64,000 bases of DNA from assembly GCA_018881555.1 (NCBI GenBank), contig JACAXG010000053.1, forward strand, positions 3,647,210 through 3,711,209. Reading direction: 5' to 3'. Below the pieces are notes generated by a model, which saw nothing but the letters and a program-made list of their open reading frames with translations, did no database searches and was not told where the DNA came from. Made by a program: the position numbers and the translations under genes. This DNA is from Amblyornis subalaris. Its lineage: Eukaryota; Chordata; Aves; Passeriformes; Ptilonorhynchidae. This document shows positions 1 to 14,900 of the stretch, piece after piece (positions within the stretch are counted from its first letter, which is position 1; every line of letters begins with the position of its first letter).

Positions 1-3000
1 AGAAGCACCCAGAATTCAGTAATTTTCAAGGCAACCTAGACTTCAGTAATTTTCAGTAAACCTTAAGAGACCCACAAATGTCTATTTTACTAGAATACTT
101 AATTCCCAAGGGCACAATACTAGGTTTTTAAAAGCTGCTGAAGCCGTAAGTATTTTTTTCAGGATAAGTCTGTACAGCTTAACTTCAATAACTATTCTAA
201 CCAATATGAAAACTGCAGCAAAAGCAAGTTTATCAACTTCACAATCCATGTAAGAGCTTCAAAGCCGCTGCTTTGGGTTTCCACGTCAGATACGTCACAG
301 CAAAGGAAAACACATATCATGTTTCAGACTTTTCTGGAGTGGTGGAGAGGAGAGAGAGAGACTTCCAAAGGTCGAAATAATTATGATAGATTAATTGACT
401 TAAAAGCTGTATTTATTTGCCTCAAAAGNGGGCCAAAATTTCCCAAATCAGACAAACTCTTCTTCCTATTTTTAAGGCAGAACATCAAATTTGGAACAAT
501 TCCAAACCTACCTCTGGTAGTAACAAAGTCTAAAGNTGAAGGTATCGCATTTGCTGCAATCTGTACTATGATTAGAAGAGAATTATAAAAGAGAATCTCT
601 TTTAAGAAGATATATTTAATATAAACATAGGTATTTAAGAGTCCCAGGCTCCCTGTGATGCATATCCAGGCCTATTTCACACGCAATTTAAGAAGAAAGA
701 CCAGATCATATTCTGAATGTCCTTCACAACTTGAGGGAGGCATTCTTATTGAAATGAATGACTTTCTTCTCTCAAAACCTCAACATTCCTGAATCAAAAT
801 GTGAAGAGAATAATAATTTGGCTCACCTGACTAGAGTAATGGCCATCTATAGAGCTAAATCTTTCCGAAAAATGTTTTTAACAATTAAAAAATGGGATGC
901 ACACTGCCACTTTTTACTAAATAACATAAGTTATTCAAGTAAGTAATTTAATCATCTTGATGGCTGACTGAGTAATGTTCATGAAGTAATTTATTCAGCA
1001 AATACTGGTAACAGTCACCAAATAATTTATATAAAAGTCTATTTGTTTGGTATCCAACCNATTTTTACTGATGGTTCACGATTCATAGGATTAATTTGCA
1101 AAACAGCTTATCCATGTGTGTTCACTGTAGGCTGGAAGTGCTACTGAATTACATGGTAATTAATTGCCAAAGAAGTCTGTGTTAGGAGAGTGGACTGGGA
1201 GCAAGGATCAGGAATTTCAAGGAATATTGTATTCCAATTAGCTTTCAAATAGTGTTAACTNAGAAAAATCAAAATAAAATTTCAAGACATCCAAAAAAGT
1301 GAAAACACAGGAAATTACAGATAGTGCATCAAATATTTCCTGGCCCTTAATTTATACTGCAGTGCTGACAAGCAAAAAAATGACCAATTATGATTGGTGT
1401 ATACGGAATGAAATTAAACCAAACCTTTATGTGAACTGTGGAAGGGAAGAGCAAAAGCAAGAAAACTCATGGGCTAAGACAATGATATTTTAATAATTGT
1501 AGGAAAGAGGGGGAAAAAACCCAAAGTTATAAATCAAGTGATGCTAAGGCAGTTAGTCACCACCTCCAACAAGCAGACAAATGCCTACTACTCAGGCTCT
1601 GACCGATTTCTAAGTAAGAAGATGGCTAAGAATAATTTTCTTAGCTTAGAGAACATTTGCAGATATAATTAGAATTTACTTAATTGACTTCTGTAGTTCA
1701 AATATTAGGTGTTTCACAACGTTGCTTAGATATTAAATAATCAAAATTCTCCAGGACTGACAATAGTCTGAATAGCTTCATACAGCAATGGTTCCTATAC
1801 TGTTATCATCTCTTGCCATTATCAGAACTGTAGTCTCAATAAGCAAAGTAACCTTCCCTCATGCTTTTGAATCAAATTTAGTATTGATTCTGTAGTCTGA
1901 TCCTTATCATAAAACTCAAATCAACATCAACGTGGATCTTATTTAATGGGAAACTATTTCAATTATTCTAGTAACTTTGGTACATTTTTCAGTGCTCATT
2001 CTGTTTAAGAGATACAATTTAGAATAACATTAAACTATGGTAATTAAGAAATCCACCAGGAACAAGGCAGAACGTATTTTCAGCAAGCTACTGAATATGT
2101 AACAGTCCTGTTTGCTGTTAAGATATGCAAGTTTGCACAGACAAGTTTAGAGAAGCCACACCTGGGTACTGTGGCTGGCAGACTGCATCATTTGTTTCCA
2201 GAACAGCATGACAAATGATTTTGATATGCTATCTTCCATAGGCTAAGTTAGTGATTATTCAGTAATAAAGGTGCACAAGCCTGACTTCTGGAGGGCTTGA
2301 TAATGTTACCCGCAATCTGGTTCACTCTGACACCTATTTTATCATTTAAGACTTATTGTGTGTGCCTTCTGCTTTAGAATATCTCAGAAGTCTCATACAT
2401 GAATTACAAAGCAATTGCTCAGGTCTCCAGCTGAAGTCAGCACAGCAAAAGCAAATTAACTGCAAGCCAACAGGAATACGCCCTTTTCCAAGGATTCACC
2501 AGCCTCCTGGCTGCCCCACCTTGTGCCTGGCCATGATTCCTGCCCCAGCTGCATCTTGCCACGCCTCAGCTCTGTCGGTTTTCTGCTCAGCTTGACCAGC
2601 ACATCACAGGTCTGGGATGTCACTGTGGCTCAGGAAGTCCTTTCTCTCCTCACAGCACTTTATAGCTGAGCTAAGAATTGTGCTCTCTTCATGAATTTAT
2701 CAGTAGGGGCAATCCATTTTTTCAGTTAGAACTGCACTGTTTATGAAAGCAGTTATAAATCTAGAAGTTCGATTATGGAAAAATACCATTTAAAAAAGGC
2801 TCTTAAGGCACTACTTCACTGTTCCTTGCTTGTAGCTCAATTAGGTTATGATGTTCTCTTTCAAAGCTACAAGCTTTTTCAAAGAAACAAGCATGATTAT
2901 TTTCTTTATTGCCTTTTAATTGTATTTCATTCTTTGATCTACATAAATTTTTCAAGTAATTTTCTATGTCACTTTTGCAAAATTAAGATTCCTAGCTGCT

Positions 3001-5768
3001 ATTTAAATAATTATCTAACTTCAATTGTTTTGATATGTAGTTGACTGAGAACAGAAGTTTTAATGATGGTTAAAGAACTTTAACTGCTTCAGCAAAGTAA
3101 TTAAGGTTTCCTGCCATTAATAAAATCTAATGTAAGTATTCGTGAATATTAAAGTCTCAAAGAATCCACAACATAACCCACGAAGTACCTGATTTGTGTG
3201 CAGAAATATAAAGTAGACAACATTATTTCAATTATATACATACATTCAGTTAATAAAATGTACACACTAAGTACTGGTAGAGACAAACTGTAATAGATAT
3301 GTTAATGCTAATTAGCTTCTCAGCACTGGGCTCTCAGCAGGGTAACAAAACAAAAAAAACCTGCAGTACAATTTTGGGTTTAGTGTTTAAAACAAATGAG
3401 AAAAAGATGGCTGTAGGATCTTTTTCCGTAATCCTAACCTCCCATTTTCCTTTACAACACAATTATAATGATGAACATAAACCAAAGAACTTAGACTGCC
3501 ATCTCTGCTACTTCACAGCTTAATTATCATTGTTCCTTGAAACATACAAAAATTACAAATCTGCTACTCACTGTTCAAGAACTTAATAATAACAATATGT
3601 TAGGGTTAGAACTATGACTTTATCCTCAGAAATGCAAAAGACATTTTAAAGCAAGAGTACTGCAGTCCTTTACTACAGCAGCAGCAGAAGAGAGGCACTG
3701 CAAGAGAAAAGAAGCTTCTTTACCATTTCTAAAAATAGCCCAAAGCCTCAGCCAATATATTGGCTAGAAAGGATACATGCAAGAAAGGTTCCTCAGAGTT
3801 AGGTCCAACACTAATTGCATTTCACCACCTCCATTGTTATTCCCCAAATAAGAGTGATTTAATACTGCTTTTATTTAATATATCTAACTAAGTCTGTCTC
3901 CCTCAGGTCACTAATGAAAATGATTTCAACAAACACAAAAGGCAGAAATGAGTATCAGGTATTCTCAACATGTCATCAAATCTTATTTCAGGTCAGTGCT
4001 GAGAGCACAGCAGCCGAATCACACACAGCCACCGATGCTCTGACTTCCATTAGAACTGCAGGAATTAAACCTTGTGTGGAGCAGAAAGGGGGAAGTCTGG
4101 AGTACACAAAAGGGTTACCAATAAGAGCAAAGAGAACACAAGCCTCATCAAAACATTACTGAAACCACTTCATACTGCAATTAGAGTAAAAATGTTAGAA
4201 ATATCTCTAACATACTGTGATGGAGTTATATTGGTCCAAAATGTGCTTATGAGCAGCAAGAGTCCTTGATGCATTTTTAAACATCCAAGAATAGATACAA
4301 GATGTGATCCGATATATATATATGTATGTAATATGTATGAATGACTGACTTCCTGCAGCTACACACAGTGCCAAAGGTGGAGATGTAAAGAGCTGTCTTG
4401 ATCATAACCAGAGACTGAGGTGTGAGTGGCTGTAGCTTAAAAATCCAATTAGACAAAGGCCATCTGTACTGATAAACTCCCCTAAAAGGAAATTCTGGAT
4501 TACTGTGACAATTACTGACCGAGTTATTAAAAAGCTAATAATAACCTTTGATTGTTGTGTTTGTCCCACTCCAGAGAGATTTATGGTTAAAACTCTTTGC
4601 TATTGATGGAAGCTAAGCCAAGGACATCCATAGCCAGTACATTTGTATGTACCTTGCCTAGAAACAGGAGTTCAGTTCCAGAACTACATTAGAAGTTTCT
4701 GACCTCTGTAGCTGTGTCATACAGCATTTTGTAAAGATAAAAGAGCACAGAATACATTCAGCCAGCTGTCTTCATTTTCAAATGGAAGAGTGACAAGCAT
4801 CACTGCTGTTTTTATGTGAAGAGACTAAATTAATCAAACAGTAAAAGAAAACAAGTGGGAGGGATTAAAGGACCTTTTTGTTTTTCCAGGGTTTGAACTT
4901 CTTATTCACTGTTGTACAAGTTGTCTATAAATTATCTACTTATAGAGATAAAACACTATAGTGACTTGCCATGTATCTTTTTATCAACTTTGTTTTGACC
5001 ATCTTATTTCTTAAATAAATATTGTTTCACTTCTAACATAGTAGCCTGAAAACACTGCCAGCATGCAGTGAATAAACTTAGAAGTGCAAAAACATCATTT
5101 ATAGGGAATGTGGGGTGTTTGTCCCTACTGTGTGTTTTCAACAGATTCCTTTTAAAGAGTAATTTAAAACTTGAAAATTAGTTTCTGCATTAATAAGACC
5201 ATTTTTACTGCTGAAGAAATACTTGTCTTCAAATATTTCCTGACCTTCAGACTTACACAAGCTACTTGGTTACAAACTATTTTTGTTTATTTTGCAGTTT
5301 GCTTCAGAAGAGCTATTCCTGGCTTTGTGCTCTGAAATTCTATCTTCTGCAGTTTGGTACCTGCCTTCTAGTGCCTTTGATCCTAAGATGTATAATACAA
5401 TTAAAATCAATAACCTAGGCCTCACAACTTCAATTACTCTTATATTCTCCACCAGTTCTTAGCAGGATTATTTTGATTCTCTGTGAAAATCATGTTTTCT
5501 ATCGAGNTGGGGCAAACGTGTCAAGGTAAGTATCTGTCTGTGGTGCTGATGGCAAAGGGATAACACAGAAATTAAAATACAGTATCTTTTTCCAGCTTGT
5601 CATGAATCAATTTTCAAAAATCGGTTTTATTTTTGTCCATTGTGAGGAGCAGCACAATAATCACAGCACATGCACTGGTACGTTTCAGTGCTGCTCTTTG
5701 GTGCAGGATTTCTTTTCCTGCTGGCACTCCTGGAGGTGTATTTGCATATTGCATCGGGGAAGCCTTAC
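1..5768 (-). other. Intron/downstream sequence, no exon found
   Basis: This lies downstream of the last visible CFAP47 exon and should be the next intron, possibly with a 3' exon I could not identify. It is AT-rich with no recognised repeats. A short (TA) stretch lies at about 4312-4322, and a slightly GC-richer patch at 2340-2640 has no recognisable product. Two candidate terminal exons were considered and rejected (see rejected list). Confidence 0.5.
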
Positions 5769-5937
5769 CTCGACGACCAGTGTTGCCGTCTGCTTCTTCC
5801 CATACATCCTTGGCTTGTATCCCACCGTTATATGGGTTCCCACAGTGCCTGCCGGGAGAAGTTCTCCAGCCTGGGGCATTACAAGGAAATCGGGATCGCT
5901 GCCCGCCAGGAAGTGTGCAGTGAACGGCTCTGGGTCC
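5769..5937 (-). CDS. CFAP47: CFAP47 exon (169 nt), C-terminal Ig-like module
   Basis: The acceptor is GCTTTTCCGTAG|GG and the donor GTCGTCGAG|GTAAGG on the minus strand. The frame is 1 nt + 56 codons and ends exactly on a codon. It begins DPEPFTAHFLAGSDPDFLVM, then PQAGELLPAGTVGTHITVGY, and ends KPRMYGKKQTATLVVE. 'FxAxFxxGSDPxFxVxPxxGELxP' followed by 'ITVGYKPxMYGKKxxATL' is the classic ASH/MSP-type domain layout. It matches what I remember of the C-terminus of CFAP47. The exon is much richer in GC and CpG than its flanks. Overlapping plus-strand open frames here are shadows. The next exon must start in phase 0 and was not found below 5.7 kb. Confidence 0.9.
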
Positions 5938-8900
5938 CTACGGAAAAGCACAGGAGACCATTGTGCCTTTTACAACATCTCAACAGAATTTATCTGCAAT
6001 CTAACATTGAGGCCACCACGTGGCATGACTCAGGAAACATGGCATGGAATGAATATGGAATATTAACAGCATTCTTACTTACAGAGTAACTGTTCTGTAG
6101 TAATTGTTTATTTGCATGTATTTATAATCTTTATATACAGGGACCTGCATACTAGTCTTCAATTTCAAAGACACTTACATGCTATTATAAATATTATAAT
6201 AACTATTAATGCTAATAATGATAGCATTTGCCACTAGAAAGAAAAGAATCATTTGACCTGTAAAGATATTATAACAGTGACAGAAGTAAATTCCATATCA
6301 GAGTGAAAATCCATTTTTCCTATTAAAAGCACTCCCTTTTCCAATCTCTAATCAAATAAAACTGACAAGCTACCCATTTTATTCAGGTTTATGACTAGAA
6401 CTGAATTTGCATTNTGGCAGAGTGTTACTAGATTTGGAGGGAGTCCTGAAAGCCTTGAAATGAAGATATGAAAAATANTAATTTTCTATTACCGTTTTCA
6501 CATTTTTCATATGCCATAACTGAACATTTTAAGATTTTGCAATAACATAATTAGGTTCCTCTATTGATATTATTGTATATCTCTTATCTCAAAGAATTTC
6601 TGTCACAGGTACTGCAGATCTTGTCTAATGGCTTGTTTCACAGCAGTGCTGTTGGACCCAAAGAAAACGCTTCATCCTGGTACAGTGTCTCAGCACTATA
6701 AAACAATCTTAGGCCAATCCCAGACTAAAGCCTGTCCATCACAATTCCTCAGGGACTCCTTGCCATAAACATTCTCAGCATGAAAAGAATGTACATTTTT
6801 GTATTTTCTGGTGAGGCATTCTCCTTTCAGTCTTTATATGTGTTGCTGAGGACAACTCTATCGCTTTCCTGACAGAAGGAGAACACAGGAAATTGAAACT
6901 AGAAATACAATGGGATGGTCAAAAATTGATCCACAACATCCTGGCACCAATACAGCAGGGCAAGTATCATGCATGCTTAGAGGGAACACATTTTCAGTTG
7001 ATAAAACCTGAAGAATGAAAAGCTAACAGCACCTCAAAGAAAAGCTGTTCAAATCTGTTTATTCATGGGCTGTCACACCAGAAATAACACTTTTCAAAGA
7101 AAATACCCACAAAGAAATGAAATTTAATATTTTATGGCAAGTCATATCTCTACGGAAATGTCCCACATTTCCTGGGCAAGCGCTATCCTGTGGGTGGCAT
7201 GCTGGGCCTATGTCATCTGGTTTAAAAATAGCTCTCCTTTGGAATTTNCTCTCATTAAATGTTGTACTATATTCAAAATGCTCTCGTGAAAAAAAGGTCA
7301 CATCGTATGTTTATAGAAACAAACTGTGTGAGTGCAGAAAACAAACTGAAAAGCTTCTGTTGCCTCAAAAAAAAATTGACTGATATTTAGCAGTGCCGTC
7401 AGACTTGGGTGCATCAGCAGATTCAGCCTAGCTTTTCCTTCAGGTGACAGCAAGGTGGGCAAAACTACTGAATGCNTGAAACTGCATTTCAAGCCTTGTG
7501 ACATCAAACTTATGCTAACAACCTCTTTTTGTGGTGCCTAAAGCTGTGCTGCTGAATTTATAGCCCTGGGCCATCAGCACTAATCCTGCTGGGCCTGAGT
7601 TCCCATCCGTGTACNGGATAAGCCTTGAATTTTCAAATCTTTATTTCCCCCAAGGACTGCTCANCTGTGAATGCCTAGAGCACCCCTACTACACAGACAG
7701 AGCAGGCGTGGGATCAAAAAGAAGTGACACCTCTTAGACCCAGCAGCAGAGTAGAGCACTCATCAAAAATGCCTGAGATAAATACTCAAACCCTCATTCT
7801 GGAAGCAGAGACCTGGACACAGGTCTTCATTTCCAAAGTCATTGCTCTACAGACTAGGTTTAGGAATCTTTTAAGGCAGCACTTTCTTTATCTCCCGTGT
7901 TGAGTCTTCTTTCCAGTAACAGTTAGGGATGACAACTCCTACTAATCACTTGGTGTCTTTGTAAGGCATCCCAGAGCATAACTTAGGCTACAGATGTGAT
8001 GATGAGATGAGGCAGGGGACAGTCTGCATACACAGAAGACACAAGAAAATAGGGATTTTATTCCTGCAGAAATTGCCTCTTGGCAGGGTGTCATGCAACA
8101 GTAGTTTTGGGGGTTTTTTCAGAGACCTCAAAACAGTCAGAAAACACACAGGAGAAAAAGCTACAGGTTTTGTCCAGACAAGAGGACCAGACAGTTTAAA
8201 ATTAAACTGTCACAAGACTTGTCTATAATTATGCACACAAGATATTTACCAGAGAAAAATAATCTTATTGCATCGACCTTGTCAGATTTTAATTTTCATA
8301 AAGAAAAATGGAAAAAAAAGCTTTAAATAAAATCTGCATGCTTCTTGATAACATTAGCACAAGGTACTAGAGGCAGCTATGACTTCTTTCCATATTGAGC
8401 AAAATACATAAATGCATACAAACTTAACAAGAACACATACAATCACAGCTAAAACCTCCCTGTTCCCTCCCCAAAGCCTGGCAGTTTTAAACAAAAGAGT
8501 CAAGGCATTTACTGGATGCAAAATGCTTCTCACAGTAGAAACTATGTCCAAATAAGGAAAATAGAAATTCTGACAAATTAAATGTATAGCCATAATATGA
8601 TGGGCCAGCAGGGATTCTGATGAAGATGGTACAAAGACCAGCAATTAAAAAATTACACACAATCAGAAGCAGGAACCTTTCACTGACAAATCATGAATTG
8701 TTTTAAAAATAAATCTAAAGATGCCCTCTTGAGACAAAACAAGCAGTGCTTTCACTGATGTTCTCATTAGGGAGATGAACTGGCATGCTGGGTACCTCAC
8801 AAGCATAAGTAAATTGCTTTCTCGTTCTCATCTTTTATAATAAAGAGAAAGCTGGAGATTAAACTCCCAGAATAGCACCTGAATTTCAAACATTGTCATC

Positions 8901-11900
8901 TTTTGTGTCTGTATATTTGGTGTACAATTAAAAATTAATAATTATTGTTTTTTAAATGATTAAAATTTAATTCCTCCTTTTCGATTACCCGTTCAGGTAA
9001 AACAGCTCCAGAGTAAATGTTTGGCTTGTCATTTCTCAGCCATGAAGGTCGGTTGCGAGGCATCTGGACTTTTTCAAGAAGGCTTTTGGCAGATACTAAC
9101 ATCCTTTATAAAGCTTAATGATGTGTAGAGTTTTGAAAACACGTATGAACCAAGCACAAATGAATTAGCAAGTGTAAGGGCAGAGGCCTTATAAACCACA
9201 GAAAGTAAATGTGTTTTGCCACCTGTGTGTTCCTTAACTCCTGTCACAATGGTTTGACACTGCTATCAGACAACAAGAACTCTCTCCTTAATCAAATAAN
9301 GAACAAGAGTAAATACTAATTTGAATTTAAATAATAATTGGACATTAAAAACATGGCAACCTGGAAGAAAGGAAACTTAGCTAGTCTTTAATGGACATAT
9401 TCATAATTACTCCTTTAATCTTGTTCTTAAATAGCAGTCTATGCTTATCAGTGCTCTCATGTTAGAGAACTTTCAAATTAGTAAGCTAGAAAATAATAGT
9501 ACCTTACATCTTCAACTAAGGAAAAACTTAACATTTACATTCCCGTAGAAATAACACTGCAAAACATAAAATTCTCAGCAAATCTGAAAATATAAGCCTT
9601 TATTAAATTAAGGCTCAATATAGCTTTAATGTTTCTCTTCCTNGAACTACTGAAGCAGTAAATTATTCCTGTAGAAATGTATTCCTTTACAAAACTCAGC
9701 ATTCTGAAAAGCCATACATAGAAAGCCAACACATGATCCTATTGACCAAATGTTTGGGGTTTCTTTCAATAAAAGAAGAACAACAAAATGTCTTAAGCTG
9801 TAAAGTAAATAAGTGATATGTAAATAAGTAAATAAGGGATATGAAAATGTTGCAATGTGATTCCAAAAAGAGTTAATCATAACTAAACTTATTTATTNTA
9901 ATTTGTAGTTAACATCTGTTGGATGACAGAAGAAATTTCAGCTATTACACTGTCAAGTCCTTTAAACTTATTAACTGTAGGCTTTTGTCAAGTTCTATAG
10001 CATTATTAGTGATACTTGGTATGATTTAGATAATTTCTGATCAACCAAAAAAATGATATTGAAAAAAAAATTAGGAACTCATTGTTTATCAAAACGGGTT
10101 ACGTTTCGTACTCTGGTTTAACTGACCACTCTAAATCTTGAACTCTGACATCAGAAAAGATTTAACTCCCACCACCACTTCTGTACCTTTGAAAAGGCTG
10201 CTTCAAATTTAAAGGACTTGCAGAAAATACGAGCAAACACTGCATGACAAATGACTGTCAGGGAATGCTTTACCCACCCTAACATGACTTTTTGCCGTAT
10301 ACATGTTATAAAACCAAAGCAGGAGTTAGTGGTTTTATCTTCACAAGACAATTTCTGTCTCATCCCTGTTGTACCCAGGGGTACTATATTTGCAGATTGA
10401 CTGATGACTGGATGCAGCTCCTGGCTAAATGTGTGACATGTCAAGTATTCTATTACTAGGAAGGATGACCATAACTTTTTGAAAGGTCTGCTGCATGTTT
10501 ACATTATCAATATTTTCCTCTAGTCTCCAATCAGACTCCAAACAATGGAGCCCAGTCAACATTTGCTCTTTACAGCTGCCACTATGTGGGAAGTGCTAAG
10601 ATAAAGTATTCCAATTACATCTTTAGATTAGTGGTAGAATTCTGCAGAACTGCTAACAAGGGGACTGGCAGAGGAATCCAGGCCTCTAACATGCACAGCA
10701 ACATGTGAGAGAGTGAAGGAGAGGGTGCATGAGCTGAGAACTAACAAAATGCATTTCTTGCATGAATCAAGCTTAATGATTCTNGCTCATGTTAGTAATA
10801 AATGAAATACAGCAGTAATTACAGTAAAATAGAAATGGTTCTTAAAATTGTAACTGCAAATTTTTTTTGTTTTTCCATTCAAAATTAGGGAGGGTACAGA
10901 AACAAAATGGGTTGCTTACTAATTCCTCAGAATTAAAATTATTTTGCATGATCAAGGAACGTTTTTAATTGAACATTTATTCTATGCACTAGGACATGTG
11001 CAGAGAAGAAATAAGGAAAATTGCCAATGAAAAATAGGTTAAGACAACTAAATCTGCACATGTAGTCATTTTAAAGCCTAATTTCATCTTTATTCTCATT
11101 TCCCCAGTCCACCAGTTTGGGGTTTTTTCCCTCTTTATTCTAGCTCTGTTTCCATAATCAGGTGAAGCCTTGGATTTTGCAGATACCACTCTGTGGAGAT
11201 CACATCAACACCAGGCTGTTTGCTTTTGTGACAGCAGGTGCTGTGTTCTTCTGAGGGGCAGTTTGAATTTATCCAAGAAGTTTCCTTAATGTAACAAATA
11301 TCCTGTTTGTGATCAACACAGGATTGGAGCGACAGATTGNGATGGCAAGAGGGAAAAAATTCTACTCTACACAGGAAGCTGTACATGATTGAAACAATCA
11401 CTAACAGGTACATGGAAAGCTAGAACTAAATTGGTGAAATGAAACTCNGTGTATGAGAAATAAGGAGATAGAACAAATAGGAGAGAATTATNCCCCAGCT
11501 TGACAAACCTTCAAATGTAGTGTAGTTTACAAAAACTTTCCAAGTGAATATAGTGTTCATATATATCTATCTATCCCATACATTTCATGTTAGCTACTGA
11601 AATATTTGCACTGGAAAANATGAGGTAACATTCTGCTGTAGCTGGACATCAGTATTTTAATGTGAAGAAATAAATCCAATCATCAAAATACCTCTGTACA
11701 GGAAGACAGAACAGTCAATAAGCTCCAAAAAACACTTCTGTATTAANACATGATCAGAATGTTCTGATCCCAAATGTAATTGATTAAAAATACATTAAGT
11801 TATTTTCAGTAAGCCACATGTAGAAAGAACTGGTTTTCTCAAGCAAAGCATCACTGAGAATTTTTGCATTTCAATTACAGATTTCAACACAAAATAATAG

Positions 11901-14900
11901 ACCAATAATTGAAGAGGGATAGCAAACAAATTTCTATAAGTTTTATTTCCAAGGGATAATGTTCTATCNTTTTTGGTTAATACTGCTGTCATTCTGTAAA
12001 CCATTGGCATTCAATAATGCATTTGGTATTAAAACACGCACTAATATTAACTCAAACATTAGAGGTTTGTACTAAAACAAATTACCTCAGTGGAAATGCT
12101 GCCAATGATTTCAGATTGTGTTGAATTAAACCTACATTTATGATAAAACCTGAAAAAGGTCATCCAAGACTGTTAAGAAGTGGTAGATTTTTCTTATTTA
12201 GGAAGTGAAATCTGCTATTTGACTCTAATCAAGCTTAATGCCAATACAATAAACCATTCCAAAACATGTCCCTTTTGAATTTTTAAAGCTGAAAATAAAA
12301 TACTGGTCTATTCCTACATCACAACAGACCTAGGAGCACATAGTTTTTTAAAAATATATTTGAGTTTTCTTCACGCAGTAAAACTGTTTAGCTGCATCCT
12401 CAGTGTCTTTCATTATTTACTGAAGCAGATATTGGGCTATTTCTCATTGGGTCATGTGTGTGTCAACTTTAAATGTATTAAAAGTCTGCATTACATATTT
12501 GCATGAACTGCTGGAGCTTTCATTATTGCAGATCNTTGTGCAGAGTGCAGCAACGACCTCCCATTTGTAACTGTTCAAACTTCATGAAGCAACTACACCA
12601 AAATCATTNATTCAGTCTGAGATATTTTGTACACACTGAGGGTTTTTTGGGGGAGGGAAGGGGAGGAGGAGATGTGGAATTAAAGAGAGAAGCCCACATT
12701 TGAGTTGCAGTAGCTGTAAAGAAAAAGAAAGCTAAACCCATTGATCTCACAGGTTTATTGTGGATCACTGAAGATCNTCATTCAGTGTGGTGTGTATATA
12801 TATATCTCTCTAAAATATATATACAAGAATCCTAACCTGTTCTTAATAAGATCCTGAGCCTTTTATAGGGCCTGTGGTTCTCAAATATTATTTGTTGCAT
12901 CACTATGCACCTTACTAGCTCAAAAAGACATACAGGTGTTCTCAGTGATGCTGTGCAACCCCTCTCTCCTGCCAGCAGCTGGACAAAAAGACACTCCTGC
13001 AGAGTCCCTCCCTAGCAGGTTACTCAGAAATACACCTGTTTCCCCACAGTTACTCTCAAAGTAGCAATGCCATGAGCTACTGCCCAGCCTAAGAGAAGAA
13101 GACAGAAAGTATCTACATGCAAGGANAAAAAATAACCACCTCTCTTTTAGCAGCAGAATTGATCCTCTATGGATTGTGCTGCTGATTGTTTACTTAAGAA
13201 AACTCCAAAGGGCTCATCTTCTTTTTTTCAGGGAGGACCTACAGGATGATACTTTATATCCCATTCAAAATTTTTAAACCATGTTTTAATATTTTATTGT
13301 TTTATTTCTAATCTAAGTCATTTGAGTTCTTCAAGCATTAAATTACATCTGTAATGTATGTTTTTCTTATGTAATTGCTTTTAATCTGCAGGTTCAATAT
13401 ACTGTGTGTTGGCTGGCTGAGTGTTCTATTTCTACACAAAACCTCCACCACTAAAAAGTCCCAAGCAAATCAGAGATAAGGTAAAGCAGTATGTAACTTA
13501 CAGAGCAGTTCACAGAATCACAGAATCACAGGTCAGGTTGGAAGGGACCACAGTGGGTCATCAGGTCCAACCTCCTTGCTCAAGCAGGGTTATCCATGAG
13601 CACATGGCGCAGGATTGTGTCCAGACTGTTCTGGAGTATCTCCAGTGAGGGAGACTCCACACCCTCTCTGTTATTCCTCATGTTCAGGTGGAACTTCCTG
13701 TGCATCAGTTTCTGCCCATTGCCTCTTGTCNCATTGCTGGGCACCACTGAGTAGAGCCAGGTCCTGNCTCTGACCNCTCCCTGCAGTCACTGACTGTGAC
13801 CTCAGTCACTGAAGTCCCCTCTCAGTCATCTCTTCTTGAGGCTGAACAGCCCCAGCTCCCTCAGCCTTTCCTCAGAGAGATGCTCCAGTCTCTTCCTCAT
13901 CTTTGTCACCATCTTTGGCACCCTTCGGGAGCTCCATGTCTCTCCTGTGCTGAGGAGCCCCGAACTGGACACTGCCCTGCAGGTGATCCTCCCCAGGNCT
14001 GAGCAGAGGGGCAGGACCCCCTCCCTGACCTGCTGGCAATGACCCTTCCTAAGGCACCCTAATGGGTGCAGTTTCTGGTATCAATTATAACACAGAGCTT
14101 ATTTAGAACATGCAAACATTGCATTTTGTATTTGAAATGTACGGGGGGAACACTTGTTATATAAAATAAAGTTGGAATCTGTTTAAGGGCAAAAGGGAAT
14201 CTGTCTTCCATCATGGCTCTTTCTTTATATAACTATAATGACTCAGGTTTTATAACACCTTTCTGGAGAACANTAGCTATCTTCACTACTATCAAACACC
14301 TACCAGGAGATTACAGTATTGCCAGAGCAATTGCTTCACTTTTGTTCCTGAAACAGCCCATTCTTTTGAAGCTGTTAACTTGAACACTGTGATAGAAGCC
14401 TTTTTCAGAGTCCTCAATAATTATCATCACTGACAGACATCTAAGACCTGAACAACTGTCCATCTTAGACACACAGCTTTTGGAAATGAGCTTTTAAAAA
14501 AAAACAGTTGGAACCAAAGACCATTCCTGATGGGAATGAAACAAAAGGATGTATCTACAATGAAAGTTAAGTGTCAATCTGCATATGTGGCACACTTTCT
14601 AGATGTATAGTAAAAACAGTTAATTTTAAAGAAAATACAAGAAACTTAGAAACTTCCATAAGCTAAATAGATTCTAAGCATCATGATTCACTGTTTACTG
14701 TTTGAAAACTTATCTATCATTACCACACAATTTTTTCCTTGACTTCCTTGAGTTTGCTACAACATTGTAAAACTCTGAGAAAATAACTGAAATATGTAAA
14801 AAATATATTAAAGGAGGTTTCTGCAGGGATTTAAAAAAGGAAAGTAACAAAATACTGAAGAATTACCATTGTTTTAGCTAGTGGAAGTAGAGATTAATCC

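Noticed and set aside
2340..2640. GC-richer plus-strand frame (79 codons)
   Set aside because: No recognisable motif, splice sites or regulatory context. The Pro/Ala/Cys-rich composition follows from the local base composition.
4600..4662. Another possible last exon (minus) after CTGTTTCTAG, with a MYW motif and early stop
   Set aside because: The phase fits and MYW is suggestive, but only 14 codons precede the stop and the rest does not resemble the family. It is too weak to call.
5270..5400. Possible terminal CFAP47 exon (minus) ending in an SSEANCKINKNSL-type tail and stop
   Set aside because: The acceptor CATCTTAG is good, but the open frame needs an incoming 1-nt phase while the upstream exon ends in phase 0. 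In phase 0 it stops after four codons.
5498..5535. Strong plus-strand donor-like site TCAAG|GTAAGTATC
   Set aside because: There is no matching acceptor or open exon on the plus strand. Isolated consensus donors are common by chance.
5602..6089. Long plus-strand open frames over 5.6-6.1 kb (up to 154 codons)
   Set aside because: They lie antisense to the CFAP47 exon at 5937-5769. The GC-rich exon creates long frames on both strands, and the minus-strand reading has splice sites and family motifs.
7154..7172. Perfect 8-bp hairpin GGAAATGT-CCC-ACATTTCC
   Set aside because: The stem is short, and hairpins of this size are expected several times in 64 kb. No other support.
8354..8644. 96-codon minus-strand open frame
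   Set aside because: It is hydrophobic, AT-driven composition in an intron, without motifs or splice sites, and the flanking exons join without it.
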